A stretch of DNA of 64,000 nt. Origin: Balneolaceae bacterium UBA7797. Lineage in GTDB: Bacteria > Bacteroidota > Rhodothermia > Balneolales > Balneolaceae. Position numbers and translations under genes: made by a program. This document shows, in pieces, positions 27,292-37,318 of this stretch. The DNA lies in contig DLCN01000022.1 in NCBI GenBank assembly GCA_002480645.1, forward strand, positions 3,255 through 67,254. Direction: 5' to 3'. Position 1 is the first letter of the stretch; each line of letters opens with the position of its first letter. The notes under the pieces were generated by a model. It had not been told where the DNA came from. It searched no databases and saw nothing but the letters and a program-made list of their open reading frames with translations.

Positions 27292-29934
27292 ATGGTATTC
27301 TGGTCGGGTAAAAATTTTTATATACTTCTGATCCTGGTATTACTCCAAATCCCGGTTATTGCGCAGACTTTTACCTTCCACGACGAGCCATTGCTCGATA
27401 TCATAACAGAAGTTGAAGATGTTACTCCTTTTCGTTTTTTGTATCGTGAAGCGTTAATTGCTGATATCAGGCTTAGTTTTTCTGCTGAAGAGTCAGAAGT
27501 CATGGAAAAACTCACTGAATCTCTGGCTTCCACTACCGTTGGGATCAAAGTAGATAAAGAACGCTACCAGGCACTCCTGTTCAAAGGATCGCAAGAAACC
27601 ATTATTAGTACCATTCGCCTTAGTGGCTTTGTAATAGATGATGAAACCGGAGAGCGACTTCCCTTCTCCACCCTTTCATGGAGGGAGCATGGCCTTTTAA
27701 AAGGTATCGCCACCGATCAAAACGGAGTATTTTCAACCGAACTGAATGCTTCAGGAAAGGAATTGACTCTGCTGATCTCATATGTTGGATATAAAGCCCG
27801 GAAGATCACCCTCGATCTTGAAAACCCGGCTTCGTTAAATGAGCTTTCTATCCGACTCACTCCGGAATTATACGGAGGAAAAGAAATTGTGATCCAGGGA
27901 GTCAACTTCTACACCGCTTCCGACACGGTCATGGAAAGTTTACTCAAAGTAGGACAGTTCAATCCTTTAGGTGAAGATAATGCAGTTCGCTCGCTGCAAA
28001 CGCTGCCTGCGGTCACCATGACTACCGCGGTTAGCGATGGTATAAATATCCGCGGCAGTTCCGCTGATGGTTTCAGAGTTCATCTTGATGGGCAAACCAT
28101 TTATCATGAAAGTCATTTATTTGGTTTGATGGATGCGATGAACCCGGATGTTCTCAGATCCAGTGGGTTCTATTATAACATCACCCCTGCTCAATACAAG
28201 GCTCCTTTGGGTGGCACATTATCACTCATCACAAAATCCGGTTCCGTAAATCAAACAAAAGCTTCTGCTCATATTAGTAATTCAGCCGCTTCCATTACCG
28301 CCGAAGGTCCCATTATAAAAGGTAAAGCAAGCTGGTTGCTGTCGGGCAGGCATTCTTACTTAGATCAGGTAAACTGGCTGAATAACCAATCCCTGATCGA
28401 ATTCGGGTTAGATGTGAATCGTCCTTCAACATTAGAGTTCCAGCGTCGACTTCCGGCTTTCATCAAAGAGGTAAAAACAACCGAACCTGTAATTTTGGAT
28501 ACCGAAGCCGGATTCTACGATCTACACGGTAAATTTCAATTTGAAACCAAAAATGGGGCTCAATTCTACCTTAGCGGTTATGCGGGTTATGATGATGCTT
28601 ATCAAAAGTATATAAGGGATTTCGCTGAGCTGGAATTTGAATTTGAATCAAAAAATAAATGGGATAATAAAACCTTTGCCAGTGGTTTTTCTACACAGAT
28701 CAATCCACGGTTACTCTCCCAGACCAGAGCTGGTTATAGCATGTATGATTCTGATTATCAAAAGGATGATTTTGAATATCAGTTACAACCGGCTCAATCC
28801 GGAAATGGCCGTGCTGACTCTTCCATTACTTCACCGTTGAATTTGAACAATGAGGTGTATGAATTCAATATCAGACAAAGTTTCAGCTTCTATAGTGACG
28901 TCCTAAACCTTGAATTCGGGGCAGAATACAGTGATTTTGACGTTCGGTATCAGGAATTAAGTCTGATCACCCGTTCTTTCAAAAGCCGAAGAACAAGCCA
29001 GTTGGCGGATCTGTTTGCACAGGCAGACTTAACCGATCTGGAAAACATTACGTTAAATCTCGGAAGCAGACTCCATTATTTCAGTAATGGTCAGTATATA
29101 AGATGGTCACCCCGATTAAAATTTTCATACCGTCCGACAGAATTTATTTCATGGAATGCGGGCTTCAGCAGAAATTATCAGTTCATTCATCGGCTCGAAT
29201 TATATAATAACAGCAGTACCGATTTCTGGATCCTCAGTAATGAAGATCAACCTCCCTCCTCAGTCGATTACTTCACGGCCGGAATTCATTTTTTTGTTAA
29301 TCCGACCCTCTACTTTCAGATCGAAGGGTATTATAAGCACTACGAAAATTTACGACTGCACGAACTGAATGCCGGTTTGATATCTACCAGTTTTACCAAT
29401 TTCGAAAATCCGTGGTTTACCGATACACAGGGGCGTTCAAAAGGACTCGAATTGCTGCTTAAAAATCGTTTGGATCCCATCACCTTCACTACTGCATATA
29501 CATTATCATCTGCTGAATTAAGTAATGACAGGATCAATAACGGAGCTTATTTCTATGCTAATTGGGATCGAAGGCATCAGCTATCTACCGCAGCGGATCT
29601 CTCAATCGCTAAAGGATTAAATATATATATTAGCTGGATGTATGGCACCGGAACTCCTAATCTTTTCGATGTTTCCCGGTTTGTAGATACTCCAAGACTT
29701 CCTGATTATTCCCGTGTGGATTTGAGCTTAAAATATACACGGGTCACCTCGCTGGGTTCGATCAAAGCGGCCATTTCTGTCTATAACATACTGAACAGGA
29801 ATAACCCATGGTACGATGAGCTTCGCCCGGTTACATTAGTAAATGTACGTGATAACGAGATCAGAGCACGTGCAATGACTCACATTTACGATTTAGGAAT
29901 TCAACCGTCTTTCAGTCTGGGATTTTATTTCTAA
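27292..29934 (+). CDS. TonB-dependent receptor with secretin-like and carboxypeptidase-like N-terminal domains
   Basis: The ATG at 27292 gives 880 residues with a signal peptide (about 1-24), a secretin/TonB short N-terminal-like domain (about 25-100), a carboxypeptidase-regulatory-like domain (about 112-190, RLPFSTLSWREHGLLKGIATDQNG), a plug (INIRGSSADGFRVHLDGQTIY) and a barrel ending in F-Y-F. The STN-like domain plus the adjacent fecR indicate a trans-envelope signalling receptor. The upstream frame extension overlaps fecR and lacks a signal peptide at the start. The stop overlaps the convergent cyclase gene's stop (CTAA). Confidence 0.88.
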   Translation: MVFWSGKNFYILLILVLLQIPVIAQTFTFHDEPLLDIITEVEDVTPFRFLYREALIADIRLSFSAEESEVMEKLTESLASTTVGIKVDKERYQALLFKGSQETIISTIRLSGFVIDDETGERLPFSTLSWREHGLLKGIATDQNGVFSTELNASGKELTLLISYVGYKARKITLDLENPASLNELSIRLTPELYGGKEIVIQGVNFYTASDTVMESLLKVGQFNPLGEDNAVRSLQTLPAVTMTTAVSDGINIRGSSADGFRVHLDGQTIYHESHLFGLMDAMNPDVLRSSGFYYNITPAQYKAPLGGTLSLITKSGSVNQTKASAHISNSAASITAEGPIIKGKASWLLSGRHSYLDQVNWLNNQSLIEFGLDVNRPSTLEFQRRLPAFIKEVKTTEPVILDTEAGFYDLHGKFQFETKNGAQFYLSGYAGYDDAYQKYIRDFAELEFEFESKNKWDNKTFASGFSTQINPRLLSQTRAGYSMYDSDYQKDDFEYQLQPAQSGNGRADSSITSPLNLNNEVYEFNIRQSFSFYSDVLNLEFGAEYSDFDVRYQELSLITRSFKSRRTSQLADLFAQADLTDLENITLNLGSRLHYFSNGQYIRWSPRLKFSYRPTEFISWNAGFSRNYQFIHRLELYNNSSTDFWILSNEDQPPSSVDYFTAGIHFFVNPTLYFQIEGYYKHYENLRLHELNAGLISTSFTNFENPWFTDTQGRSKGLELLLKNRLDPITFTTAYTLSSAELSNDRINNGAYFYANWDRRHQLSTAADLSIAKGLNIYISWMYGTGTPNLFDVSRFVDTPRLPDYSRVDLSLKYTRVTSLGSIKAAISVYNILNRNNPWYDELRPVTLVNVRDNEIRARAMTHIYDLGIQPSFSLGFYF

Positions 29935-32900
29935 CTGATACTTTCATCATCGGGACCTATATAATCCCCGACAAAGTACATATCCAGCTCACCCTGCCCT
30001 TCGGCATTTACCTTTCCCCGATATTCGCATTGAAAGTGGTCGCTAACCATATCGCAGGTTGTAGCCGAAATATTGATCTTCCCGATCTCCCCGACTTCTT
30101 CCATCCGGCTGGCCAGGATCACCGTTGAACCCCAGATATCGTAGGTAAACTTCTTTTTACCCACCACACCGGCGATTACACTCCCACTATGGATCCCTAT
30201 CCTCATTTTCCACTTAACAGCTGCACGATCGTTTCTTTCATTGATGTATTCCTGCATTTCTCTGGCCGCCTGTACACAAAGAACCGCATGATCAGTTCGT
30301 TCAGCAGGTAAGCCGGAAACTGCCATATAAGCGTCACCGATAGTTTTGATCTTCTCGAGACCGTATTTCTCAACAATATTATCGAAAGCTGCAAAGATCT
30401 CATTCACTTCATCAACCAGTTTCTTTGCCGACATGGTTGCCGCCGTTGAAGTGAAGTTCTGAAAATCTGTAAATAGAACACTTACTTCTTCATACCTTCT
30501 CGGAGAAGCATTACCCTTTTCTTTGATCTCATCCGCGATCTCTTTAGGTAACATATTGTACAATAAGGCATCGCTCTTTTCCTTTTCGTTCTCGAGCAAT
30601 AGCGTTCGTTCCTTCACAAGTGCTTCTAATTCTTCGTTCTGCTCTTCGATCTTTTCCTTTTTCTTGCGCTCTTTACTTATCTGGAAGTTCACAAAACCGA
30701 CAAGCACAACCACTCCAAACAGAGAATAAATACTGTAAGCCCACCAGGTTTTCCATGGCGGAGGCAAGACTTTAACCCGCAAAGATATTCCCTCGTCGTT
30801 CCAGATTCCGTCCTTATTAGAAGCAATTACCCTAAATGTATACGTATTGCCTTCCGGTAGGTTAGTATAGGAAACATAGCGCCGATTTCCGGCCAACTGC
30901 CAGCCCGGATCGAACCCTTCCATCATATATTTATACTGATTTTCTTTAGGTGCGGCGAAGTGAAGTGCAGCAAATTGAAAAGAAAAGACTTTGTCCTGCC
31001 AATTCAGTTCAATCTCATCAGTTTCAGCTATTGATTTTTTTAGAGGACTTCCTTTGGGTGAAATTTGGACGTCCTCATTATAGATCTGAAAATCGGTGAG
31101 AACAACCGGCGGGATGTATGGATTATCACGAATACTATCGGGACTGAACACAACCATCCCGTTAATTCCCCCAAAAAACATGGTACCATCATGACCTTTA
31201 TAAAAAGCACCAAACCGGTATTCATTACTTGGCAAACCATCGGCCTGATCATAGATCCTAACATCCCCCGAAACTGGGTCAAAATCAGCGATACCATTGT
31301 TTGTACTTAACCATAAATGCCCCCGGAAATCCTCTATAATTCCATAGATCACATTATTTGGCAAACCCTGTTCAGTTGTAAAATGCTCAAAAGTCTGGGT
31401 GCTTCGGTTAAACTTATTCAATCCGTTGATGGTACCTATCCAAAGATCACCTTTTGAATCCTGTGTGATCACATTTACAAAATTGTCACTTAAGCTGTTT
31501 TCATCATCCGGATCGTACACAAAGCGTTCAAACGTACCTCTTACCCGATCGTATTTATTCAGTCCATATCCGTGTGTACCCACCCAAAATACCCCACGAT
31601 TATCTTCGAACATGGACCATATTTTGTTATGACTGATGGAATTTGAATTTCCGGGTGTATGAACAAACCGACGAAATTCCTCCTTCTCCCGATCATAGGC
31701 ATTTAAACCATGATTAAGCGTTCCAAACCAGATAATGCCCCGGCTGTCTTCGTAGATGGTCGTAATGATATTTCCCGACAGCGTAGTTTCATCATCGGGA
31801 TCATTGAAGTAATGAATGAACTTTTTTCCAACCGGATCATATTTGTTAAGACCATCCATGGTTCCGATCCAGATCGTTCCGTCACTATCTTCCAGGATCG
31901 CATTGATGAAATCATTACTCAGGGAATTCTCATTCGTTGGATCGCTTACATAGTTAGTAAATGTATTGGTCTTTTGGTCCAGATGATTGATCCCTCCACC
32001 CTGAGTACCGATCCAAACATGACCTTGATCATCTTCGGTTATTGCCCAGATGTTGTTATTACTGAGACTATTCTTATTAGACGGGTCATTCTGATATACG
32101 GTAAAGCTCTCTGAGGAAGAATGAATAAACTTATTCAGAGCTCCGTTTTGTGTACCAACCCAAATCACCCCAGAACGATCTTCATACAAAGCAGTGATCG
32201 AATTATTACTCAGATTGATAGGATAATTGAGTTCCATAAAATTCACAAACTCACCGTTTTCACGATCAAGGATATTCAATCCGTTAAGCGTACCTACCCA
32301 GAATGTTCCCCTGGAATCTTCGTACATGGAAAGCACCCAATTATTACTGATGCTTCGTCTATCTCCATTCCTGCTCTTATAAACTAAAAAGCTGTCCTTT
32401 ATAGGATCGTATTTATTGAGCCCTCCATCCTGAGTTCCGATCCATAAGATACCATCCCGGTCTTCATACAGATCTACGATCCAATTATCGCTTATCGAGT
32501 TGCCATTATCGGTATAGGTATTATAAAGTTTGATCTCGCCGTTCTTTCTGTCGAAACGGTATAAGCCCTCCTCGGTTGTTCCGATCCAGATGAAATCGTT
32601 GCTATCTTTAAATAAAGTGGTAATATTTGCTTCCCGAAGTTCTGCATGTTTATCCATTTCAGAATAAACGTTAAACGCATTCGTGCGGGGATTCAGGATA
32701 TTGAGTCCACCCTGGGTGCCCACCAGAATCACCCCGGCTTCATCCTGAAATAAAGCCGTTATATAATTATGACTGATCGATGTATTATCTGAATCATCGT
32801 GAGAAAATGTGGTAAATCGCTCGAGATCGCGATCAAATCTGTTTAAACCAGCCCCTTTGGTTCCGATCCAGATAGAACCATCGTCCGCTTCTAGTATACT

Positions 32901-33161
32901 TGATATCTGATTTCCTGATATTGAGAATGGATCATAGCTGTCATTCCTGTATACTTTGAATTCATAGCCATCATACCGGTTTAAGCCATCTTCAGTGGCA
33001 AACCAAAGAAATCCTCTACTGTCTTGTAATATATCATTGATCGTACTCTGAGATAACCCATCTTCCGTGGTTATTTGCTCAAATCGAATAGATAGATCCT
33101 GTGCTTTTAAACTGCCCGAAATAAAAAAAGCGAGAATGAATACTAGTAATCTTGTCTTCAA
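29931..33161 (-). CDS. Reg_prop beta-propeller sensor fused to a class III nucleotidyl cyclase
   Basis: The 1076-residue protein has a signal peptide (about 1-20), roughly fourteen Reg_prop blades (LWIGTxxGLNRFD) to about residue 700, a Y_Y_Y domain (about 710-785), one membrane span (about 795-820), a coiled coil (about 820-865) and a class III cyclase domain. Metal-binding D899 and D943, adenine-type K937 and D1008, and R1019 are present. The transition-state Asn expected in WGSTVNLASR is Ile1015 (WGSTVILASR). It probably senses a periplasmic ligand, perhaps a polysaccharide product. Normal cAMP synthesis is doubtful because of the Asn change. Confidence 0.88.
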   Translation of the reverse strand: MKTRLLVFILAFFISGSLKAQDLSIRFEQITTEDGLSQSTINDILQDSRGFLWFATEDGLNRYDGYEFKVYRNDSYDPFSISGNQISSILEADDGSIWIGTKGAGLNRFDRDLERFTTFSHDDSDNTSISHNYITALFQDEAGVILVGTQGGLNILNPRTNAFNVYSEMDKHAELREANITTLFKDSNDFIWIGTTEEGLYRFDRKNGEIKLYNTYTDNGNSISDNWIVDLYEDRDGILWIGTQDGGLNKYDPIKDSFLVYKSRNGDRRSISNNWVLSMYEDSRGTFWVGTLNGLNILDRENGEFVNFMELNYPINLSNNSITALYEDRSGVIWVGTQNGALNKFIHSSSESFTVYQNDPSNKNSLSNNNIWAITEDDQGHVWIGTQGGGINHLDQKTNTFTNYVSDPTNENSLSNDFINAILEDSDGTIWIGTMDGLNKYDPVGKKFIHYFNDPDDETTLSGNIITTIYEDSRGIIWFGTLNHGLNAYDREKEEFRRFVHTPGNSNSISHNKIWSMFEDNRGVFWVGTHGYGLNKYDRVRGTFERFVYDPDDENSLSDNFVNVITQDSKGDLWIGTINGLNKFNRSTQTFEHFTTEQGLPNNVIYGIIEDFRGHLWLSTNNGIADFDPVSGDVRIYDQADGLPSNEYRFGAFYKGHDGTMFFGGINGMVVFSPDSIRDNPYIPPVVLTDFQIYNEDVQISPKGSPLKKSIAETDEIELNWQDKVFSFQFAALHFAAPKENQYKYMMEGFDPGWQLAGNRRYVSYTNLPEGNTYTFRVIASNKDGIWNDEGISLRVKVLPPPWKTWWAYSIYSLFGVVVLVGFVNFQISKERKKKEKIEEQNEELEALVKERTLLLENEKEKSDALLYNMLPKEIADEIKEKGNASPRRYEEVSVLFTDFQNFTSTAATMSAKKLVDEVNEIFAAFDNIVEKYGLEKIKTIGDAYMAVSGLPAERTDHAVLCVQAAREMQEYINERNDRAAVKWKMRIGIHSGSVIAGVVGKKKFTYDIWGSTVILASRMEEVGEIGKINISATTCDMVSDHFQCEYRGKVNAEGQGELDMYFVGDYIGPDDESIS

Positions 33162-33429
33162 ATTATTCCCGTTCTCCTAATATTAATTGATACACAAACT
33201 TAATTACACTTTTAACTAATCGTAGTTAGAGATTTTTAAAGCATAGTGAGTTAATGTGTCATTAAGCCCCATTAAATAAGTCTAATGTATTTTATTGAGA
33301 AATAGAATCGTAAAATATTGAGCGAAATTTGACCATAATTTGAGCAAATATTTTCAAATTATACTTATAAAATAATGCTTCATTTCTTACATTCAGTAAA
33401 CCTGAAATCTTGAAATCCTAACCTGATCA
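33162..33429. promoter_or_regulatory. Divergent control region, cyclase / hexuronate operon
   Basis: This 268-bp AT-rich spacer lies between the divergent cyclase and kdgK genes and must hold both promoters. At 33320-33365 there are three ATTTGA/TCAAAT-like elements (AATTTGACC, AATTTGAGC, TTTTCAAATT) that could form operator half-sites or Bacteroidota-type TTTG promoter elements. No site can be assigned with certainty. Confidence 0.35.
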
Positions 33430-34467
33430 ATGAAGAAAGTAGTCACCTTCGGCGAGATCATGCTTCGCCTGTCACCTCCCGGCCACCTCCGATTCTCACA
33501 AACCAATTCTTTCGATGTAATTTATGGCGGAGGAGAATCTAATGTTGCTGTTTCACTGGCTAATTATGGAATTCCCGTACAATTTGTTACCCGACTACCT
33601 CAAAACGATATTGGTGATTGTGCACTGATGGAGTTAAGAAAACGAGGAGTTGGCACCGATTTTATTGAGCGCGGAGGAGAACGATTAGGTATTTATTTTC
33701 TGGAAACCGGTGCTGTTAGCCGTGGAAGTAAAGTAGTATACGACCGGGCCCATTCATCCATATCTACCATTGAAAAAGGTAGCATTGATTGGGAAGAGGT
33801 ATTCAAAGATGCTGACTGGTTCCACTGGACAGGAATAACTCCTGCTCTTTCTCAGGGAGCTGCTGATGTGTGTCTTGAGGCCATTCAGGCTGCAAATGAA
33901 TTAGGTGTCACTGTATCAACCGATCTGAATTACCGGGCTAAATTATGGAAATATGGTAAAGAACCCGGAGAGATCATGCCTGCGTTGGTTGAGGGTTGCG
34001 ATATCATTCTTGGAAATGAAGAAGATGCAGAAAAGCATTTCGGTATTCATCCGGACTCAGTCGATATTACACAGGGCGATACGATGGATAGTCAGGCATA
34101 CCTGTCTGTGTGTAAGAAATTGAAAGAACGGTTCCCAAGAGCTAAGAAGATCATAACAACACTACGCGGCTCCATCAGCGCCTCGCATAACACATGGTCA
34201 GGGGTGCTGTATAATGGAGATGAATTCCTTGAAGCTCCCACATATCAGATCACACACATTGTAGATCGTGTTGGTGGCGGCGATTCTTTTATGGGAGGTT
34301 TGATCTATGGATTACTCACCTATCCCGATGATGACCAGAATGCACTGAATTTTGCTGTTGCTGCTTCCTGCCTGAAACACACCATTTTCGGGGATGCAAA
34401 CCTTGTAACCGTATCGGAAGTTGAAAAATTAATGGGCGGCGATGCTTCCGGCCGGGTAGCGCGCTAA
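33430..34467 (+). CDS. kdgK: 2-keto-3-deoxygluconate kinase (PfkB family)
   Basis: This 345-residue sugar kinase has the PfkB signatures GGGESNVAVSLANYG near the N-terminus and the ATP/catalytic motif VGGGDSFMGGLIYGLL at about 277-292. The lid residues and FGEIMLRLSPPG start are typical of KDG kinases. Its place beside uxuA, a KDPG aldolase and a TRAP transporter supports KDG phosphorylation to KDPG. It is the first gene of a six-gene operon with 2-16 bp spacers. Confidence 0.87.
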   Translation: MKKVVTFGEIMLRLSPPGHLRFSQTNSFDVIYGGGESNVAVSLANYGIPVQFVTRLPQNDIGDCALMELRKRGVGTDFIERGGERLGIYFLETGAVSRGSKVVYDRAHSSISTIEKGSIDWEEVFKDADWFHWTGITPALSQGAADVCLEAIQAANELGVTVSTDLNYRAKLWKYGKEPGEIMPALVEGCDIILGNEEDAEKHFGIHPDSVDITQGDTMDSQAYLSVCKKLKERFPRAKKIITTLRGSISASHNTWSGVLYNGDEFLEAPTYQITHIVDRVGGGDSFMGGLIYGLLTYPDDDQNALNFAVAASCLKHTIFGDANLVTVSEVEKLMGGDASGRVAR

Positions 34468-34470
34468 CTA

Positions 34471-35643
34471 ATGGTCTTTGAATACACATGGCGCTGGTAC
34501 GGTCCTCAGGACCCGGTCTCACTTTCTGATATACGTCAGACCGGAGCCACCGGTATAGTACATGCTTTGCATGAAATTCCGGTTGGTGAAGTTTGGTCTG
34601 CCAATCAGATCGCTGAGCGTAAAGCTCTGATAGAGTCTTTTGGATTGACCTGGTCGGTAGTTGAAAGTGTACCGGTTCATGAGAACATCAAAAAACGAAG
34701 TGGAAATTTTACGGAACTGATTGAAAATTATAATTCCACTCTCAGGAATTTGGGCAGTAATGGGATCAACACCGTTTGTTATAATTTTATGCCCATTCTG
34801 GATTGGACCCGAACTGATCTGGAATATGAACTCCCTGAGGGGATGAGTGCCTTACGTTTCGATCCGGTCGCATTCGCAGCATTCGAATTATTTCTGTTAA
34901 AGCTTGAATCTGCATTTGAGCGATATTCCGATAAAGAAATAGCAGCGGCCCGGAATTTTGAAAAGCAATTATCGGAAGCCTCCAAACAAACTCTCATTAA
35001 AACTATTATAGCCGGTCTTCCCGGCGGACATGAAGGGTATTCACTGGAATCATTTCGGGATCAACTCGAAAGTTATGCCTCCATCACACCGGAAGTTTTA
35101 AAAGAAAACCTCCGACTTTTTCTTCGTGATGTAATTCCTGTAGCGGAAGATGCAGGTGTAAAAATGGCGATACATCCCGACGATCCTCCCTTTTCGATCC
35201 TTGGTCTACCCAGAGTGGTAAGCACCAAAGAAGACCTGCAATATATTTTGGATGCGGTCGACTCACCCAGTAACGGCTTAACCTTTTGCAGTGGTTCGCT
35301 TGGTGCCAGATCCGATAATGATCTGGGTGAAATTGCTACCACATTTATTGACCGGATACATTTCCTGCACTTCAGAAGTGTGCAATTAATGGAAGATGGC
35401 AGCTTTTTTGAAGCCGATCATCTGGAAGGTAATGCGAACCTCGCAAAGCTAATGAATATATTTATTTCATCTTTATCGTTACCGGCTAACTTACAAATTC
35501 CTGTGCGACCCGATCACGGGCACAAAATGTTGGATGACCGGCATAAAACGACCAATCCCGGATATTCATGCATTGGAAGAATGAAAGGATTATCACAATT
35601 AAGAGGGCTGGAGAAAGGCCTCAGATTTAACAGCTTAACCTAA
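34471..35643 (+). CDS. uxuA: Mannonate dehydratase
   Basis: This enzyme dehydrates D-mannonate to 2-keto-3-deoxygluconate in the hexuronate pathway. The 390 residues begin with the family's MVFEYTWRWYGPQDPVSL and include metal-binding His/Cys/Asp positions in MAIHPDDPP, LTFCSGSLG, HFLHFR and RPDHGH. It lies 3 bp after kdgK. The uronate isomerase and fructuronate reductase that would feed it are outside the window. Confidence 0.94.
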   Translation: MVFEYTWRWYGPQDPVSLSDIRQTGATGIVHALHEIPVGEVWSANQIAERKALIESFGLTWSVVESVPVHENIKKRSGNFTELIENYNSTLRNLGSNGINTVCYNFMPILDWTRTDLEYELPEGMSALRFDPVAFAAFELFLLKLESAFERYSDKEIAAARNFEKQLSEASKQTLIKTIIAGLPGGHEGYSLESFRDQLESYASITPEVLKENLRLFLRDVIPVAEDAGVKMAIHPDDPPFSILGLPRVVSTKEDLQYILDAVDSPSNGLTFCSGSLGARSDNDLGEIATTFIDRIHFLHFRSVQLMEDGSFFEADHLEGNANLAKLMNIFISSLSLPANLQIPVRPDHGHKMLDDRHKTTNPGYSCIGRMKGLSQLRGLEKGLRFNSLT

Positions 35644-35659
35644 TAGGATTACAGAACCA

Positions 35660-36331
35660 ATGGCAAGATTTACCCGCATTCAAGTGGCACAAGTAATGGA
35701 TGAAACCGGTATGGTTCCATTATTCTATCATAAAGATCCTGAAGTTTGCCAAAAAGTAATTACAGCCTGTTATAAAGGTGGTGCTCGTCTTCTGGAATTC
35801 ACCAACAGGGGTGATTACGCACATGAAGTTTTCGGCGAGATCAACAAATTTGCTGAAAAAGAGTTACCTGAAATGATCCTTGGGGTTGGCTCCGTAACCG
35901 ATGCGGGAACTGCTTCCTTATACATGCAGCTGGGTGCAAACTTTGTGGTTACCCCGGTATTCAGAGAGGATATCGCTAAAGTGTGTAACCGAAAAAAAGT
36001 GTTATGGTCGCCCGGTTGTGGTAGTTTGACTGAAATTGCAACTGCAGAAGAACATGGCTGTGAGATCGTTAAAATATTTCCGGGAAGTCAACTCGGCCCC
36101 GGTTTCGTTAAAGCCATCAAAGCTCCCTGCCCCTGGACCAGTGTAATGCCTACCGGTGGTGTTTCTACCGATCCCGAAAATCTGAAAGCATGGTTTGATG
36201 CAGGAGTAACCTGTGTTGGGATGGGGTCTAAATTGATCAGCAAAGAACTACTGGCGAACGAAGATTTTGAAGGATTGGAAAAACATGTAAGAAATACATT
36301 GAAATTGATCCGTGAATTAAAAAACGACTAA
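35660..36331 (+). CDS. eda: KDPG/4-hydroxy-2-oxoglutarate aldolase
   Basis: This 223-residue class I aldolase splits KDPG to pyruvate and glyceraldehyde-3-phosphate. The catalytic Glu lies in LLEFTNRG, the Schiff-base Lys in CEIVKIFPGS, and the phosphate-binding end is MPTGGVSTDPENLKAWFDAGVTCVGMGS. It completes the route from KDG made by UxuA and phosphorylated by KdgK. Confidence 0.93.
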   Translation: MARFTRIQVAQVMDETGMVPLFYHKDPEVCQKVITACYKGGARLLEFTNRGDYAHEVFGEINKFAEKELPEMILGVGSVTDAGTASLYMQLGANFVVTPVFREDIAKVCNRKKVLWSPGCGSLTEIATAEEHGCEIVKIFPGSQLGPGFVKAIKAPCPWTSVMPTGGVSTDPENLKAWFDAGVTCVGMGSKLISKELLANEDFEGLEKHVRNTLKLIRELKND

Positions 36332-36335
36332 TATC

Positions 36336-37316
36336 ATGAATCGATCATGGATCACCCTCATTGCTCTATTTTTTGTACTAAGTGCCTGTAATCATAGCGA
36401 TGATAAAAAAACCACTCTACACCTGGCTCACAGCCTGAATACTCAACATCCGGTTCACCTTGGAATGATTCGAATGGGTGAACTTCTGGATGAATATTCT
36501 AAAGGTAAAATGTCTTTGAAGATCTATCCTAATCAGCAGTTAGGATCTGAGCGGGAGGCCTTGGAATTAGTACAGATAGGAAGTATCGCAATGACCAAGG
36601 TTTCATCCGGTACCATCGAAAACTTTGTACCTGAATTGCGTGTGTATAACCTTCCTTATTTATTTCGGGATGATGAACATATCGATAAAGTATTAAATGG
36701 TGAGATCGGTAGAGAGTTATTGCTTGCCGGTGAAGATTATTTTCTTCGGGGCCTCACCTATTACGATGCCGGACAACGTAGTTTTTATACCAAAGACCGG
36801 CCTATTTTAACCCCGGATGATCTGAAAGGACTTAAGATTAGGGTCATGGAAAGTCAAATGGCGATGAATCTGGTACGAGGAATGGACGGCTCTCCAACTC
36901 CTATCTCGTGGGGTGAATTATATACAGCATTACAACAGGGCGTGGTGGATGGAGCCGAAAATAATCCTCCTTCCTACGAATCTTCAAGGCATTATGAAGT
37001 TGCTAAATATTATAGCTTAGATGAACACACTATGATCCCCGATATGTTGATCATTAGTACAATGCAATGGAATAAATTAAATACTCAACAGCAGGAATGG
37101 TTACAAATGGCTGCAGATTCTTCTGCACGTTACCAGCGGCAGATATGGGCTGAAGCAGAAGAAAAAGCACTGGAAGTGGTAAGAGCTGCCGGTGTTGAAG
37201 TCATTTACCCGGATAAACAGCCTTTTATCGATAAAACGGCCCCTATCTACGAGCAATACAAAGAATCCGACCCTGAATTTTACCAACTCATTCAGCGTAT
37301 CAAAAACACCCACTGA
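36336..37316 (+). CDS. dctP: TRAP transporter solute-binding lipoprotein DctP
   Basis: This 326-residue protein has a lipobox (VLSACNH, Cys18) and the DctP fold, with the carboxylate-binding Arg region LKGLKIRVMES and the ELYTALQQGVVDGAENN motif. Being a lipoprotein suits anchoring in the inner membrane or outer periplasmic surface. The operon context suggests a hexuronate or related sugar acid as ligand, which is inference. Confidence 0.92.
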   Translation: MNRSWITLIALFFVLSACNHSDDKKTTLHLAHSLNTQHPVHLGMIRMGELLDEYSKGKMSLKIYPNQQLGSEREALELVQIGSIAMTKVSSGTIENFVPELRVYNLPYLFRDDEHIDKVLNGEIGRELLLAGEDYFLRGLTYYDAGQRSFYTKDRPILTPDDLKGLKIRVMESQMAMNLVRGMDGSPTPISWGELYTALQQGVVDGAENNPPSYESSRHYEVAKYYSLDEHTMIPDMLIISTMQWNKLNTQQQEWLQMAADSSARYQRQIWAEAEEKALEVVRAAGVEVIYPDKQPFIDKTAPIYEQYKESDPEFYQLIQRIKNTH

Positions 37317-37318
37317 TC

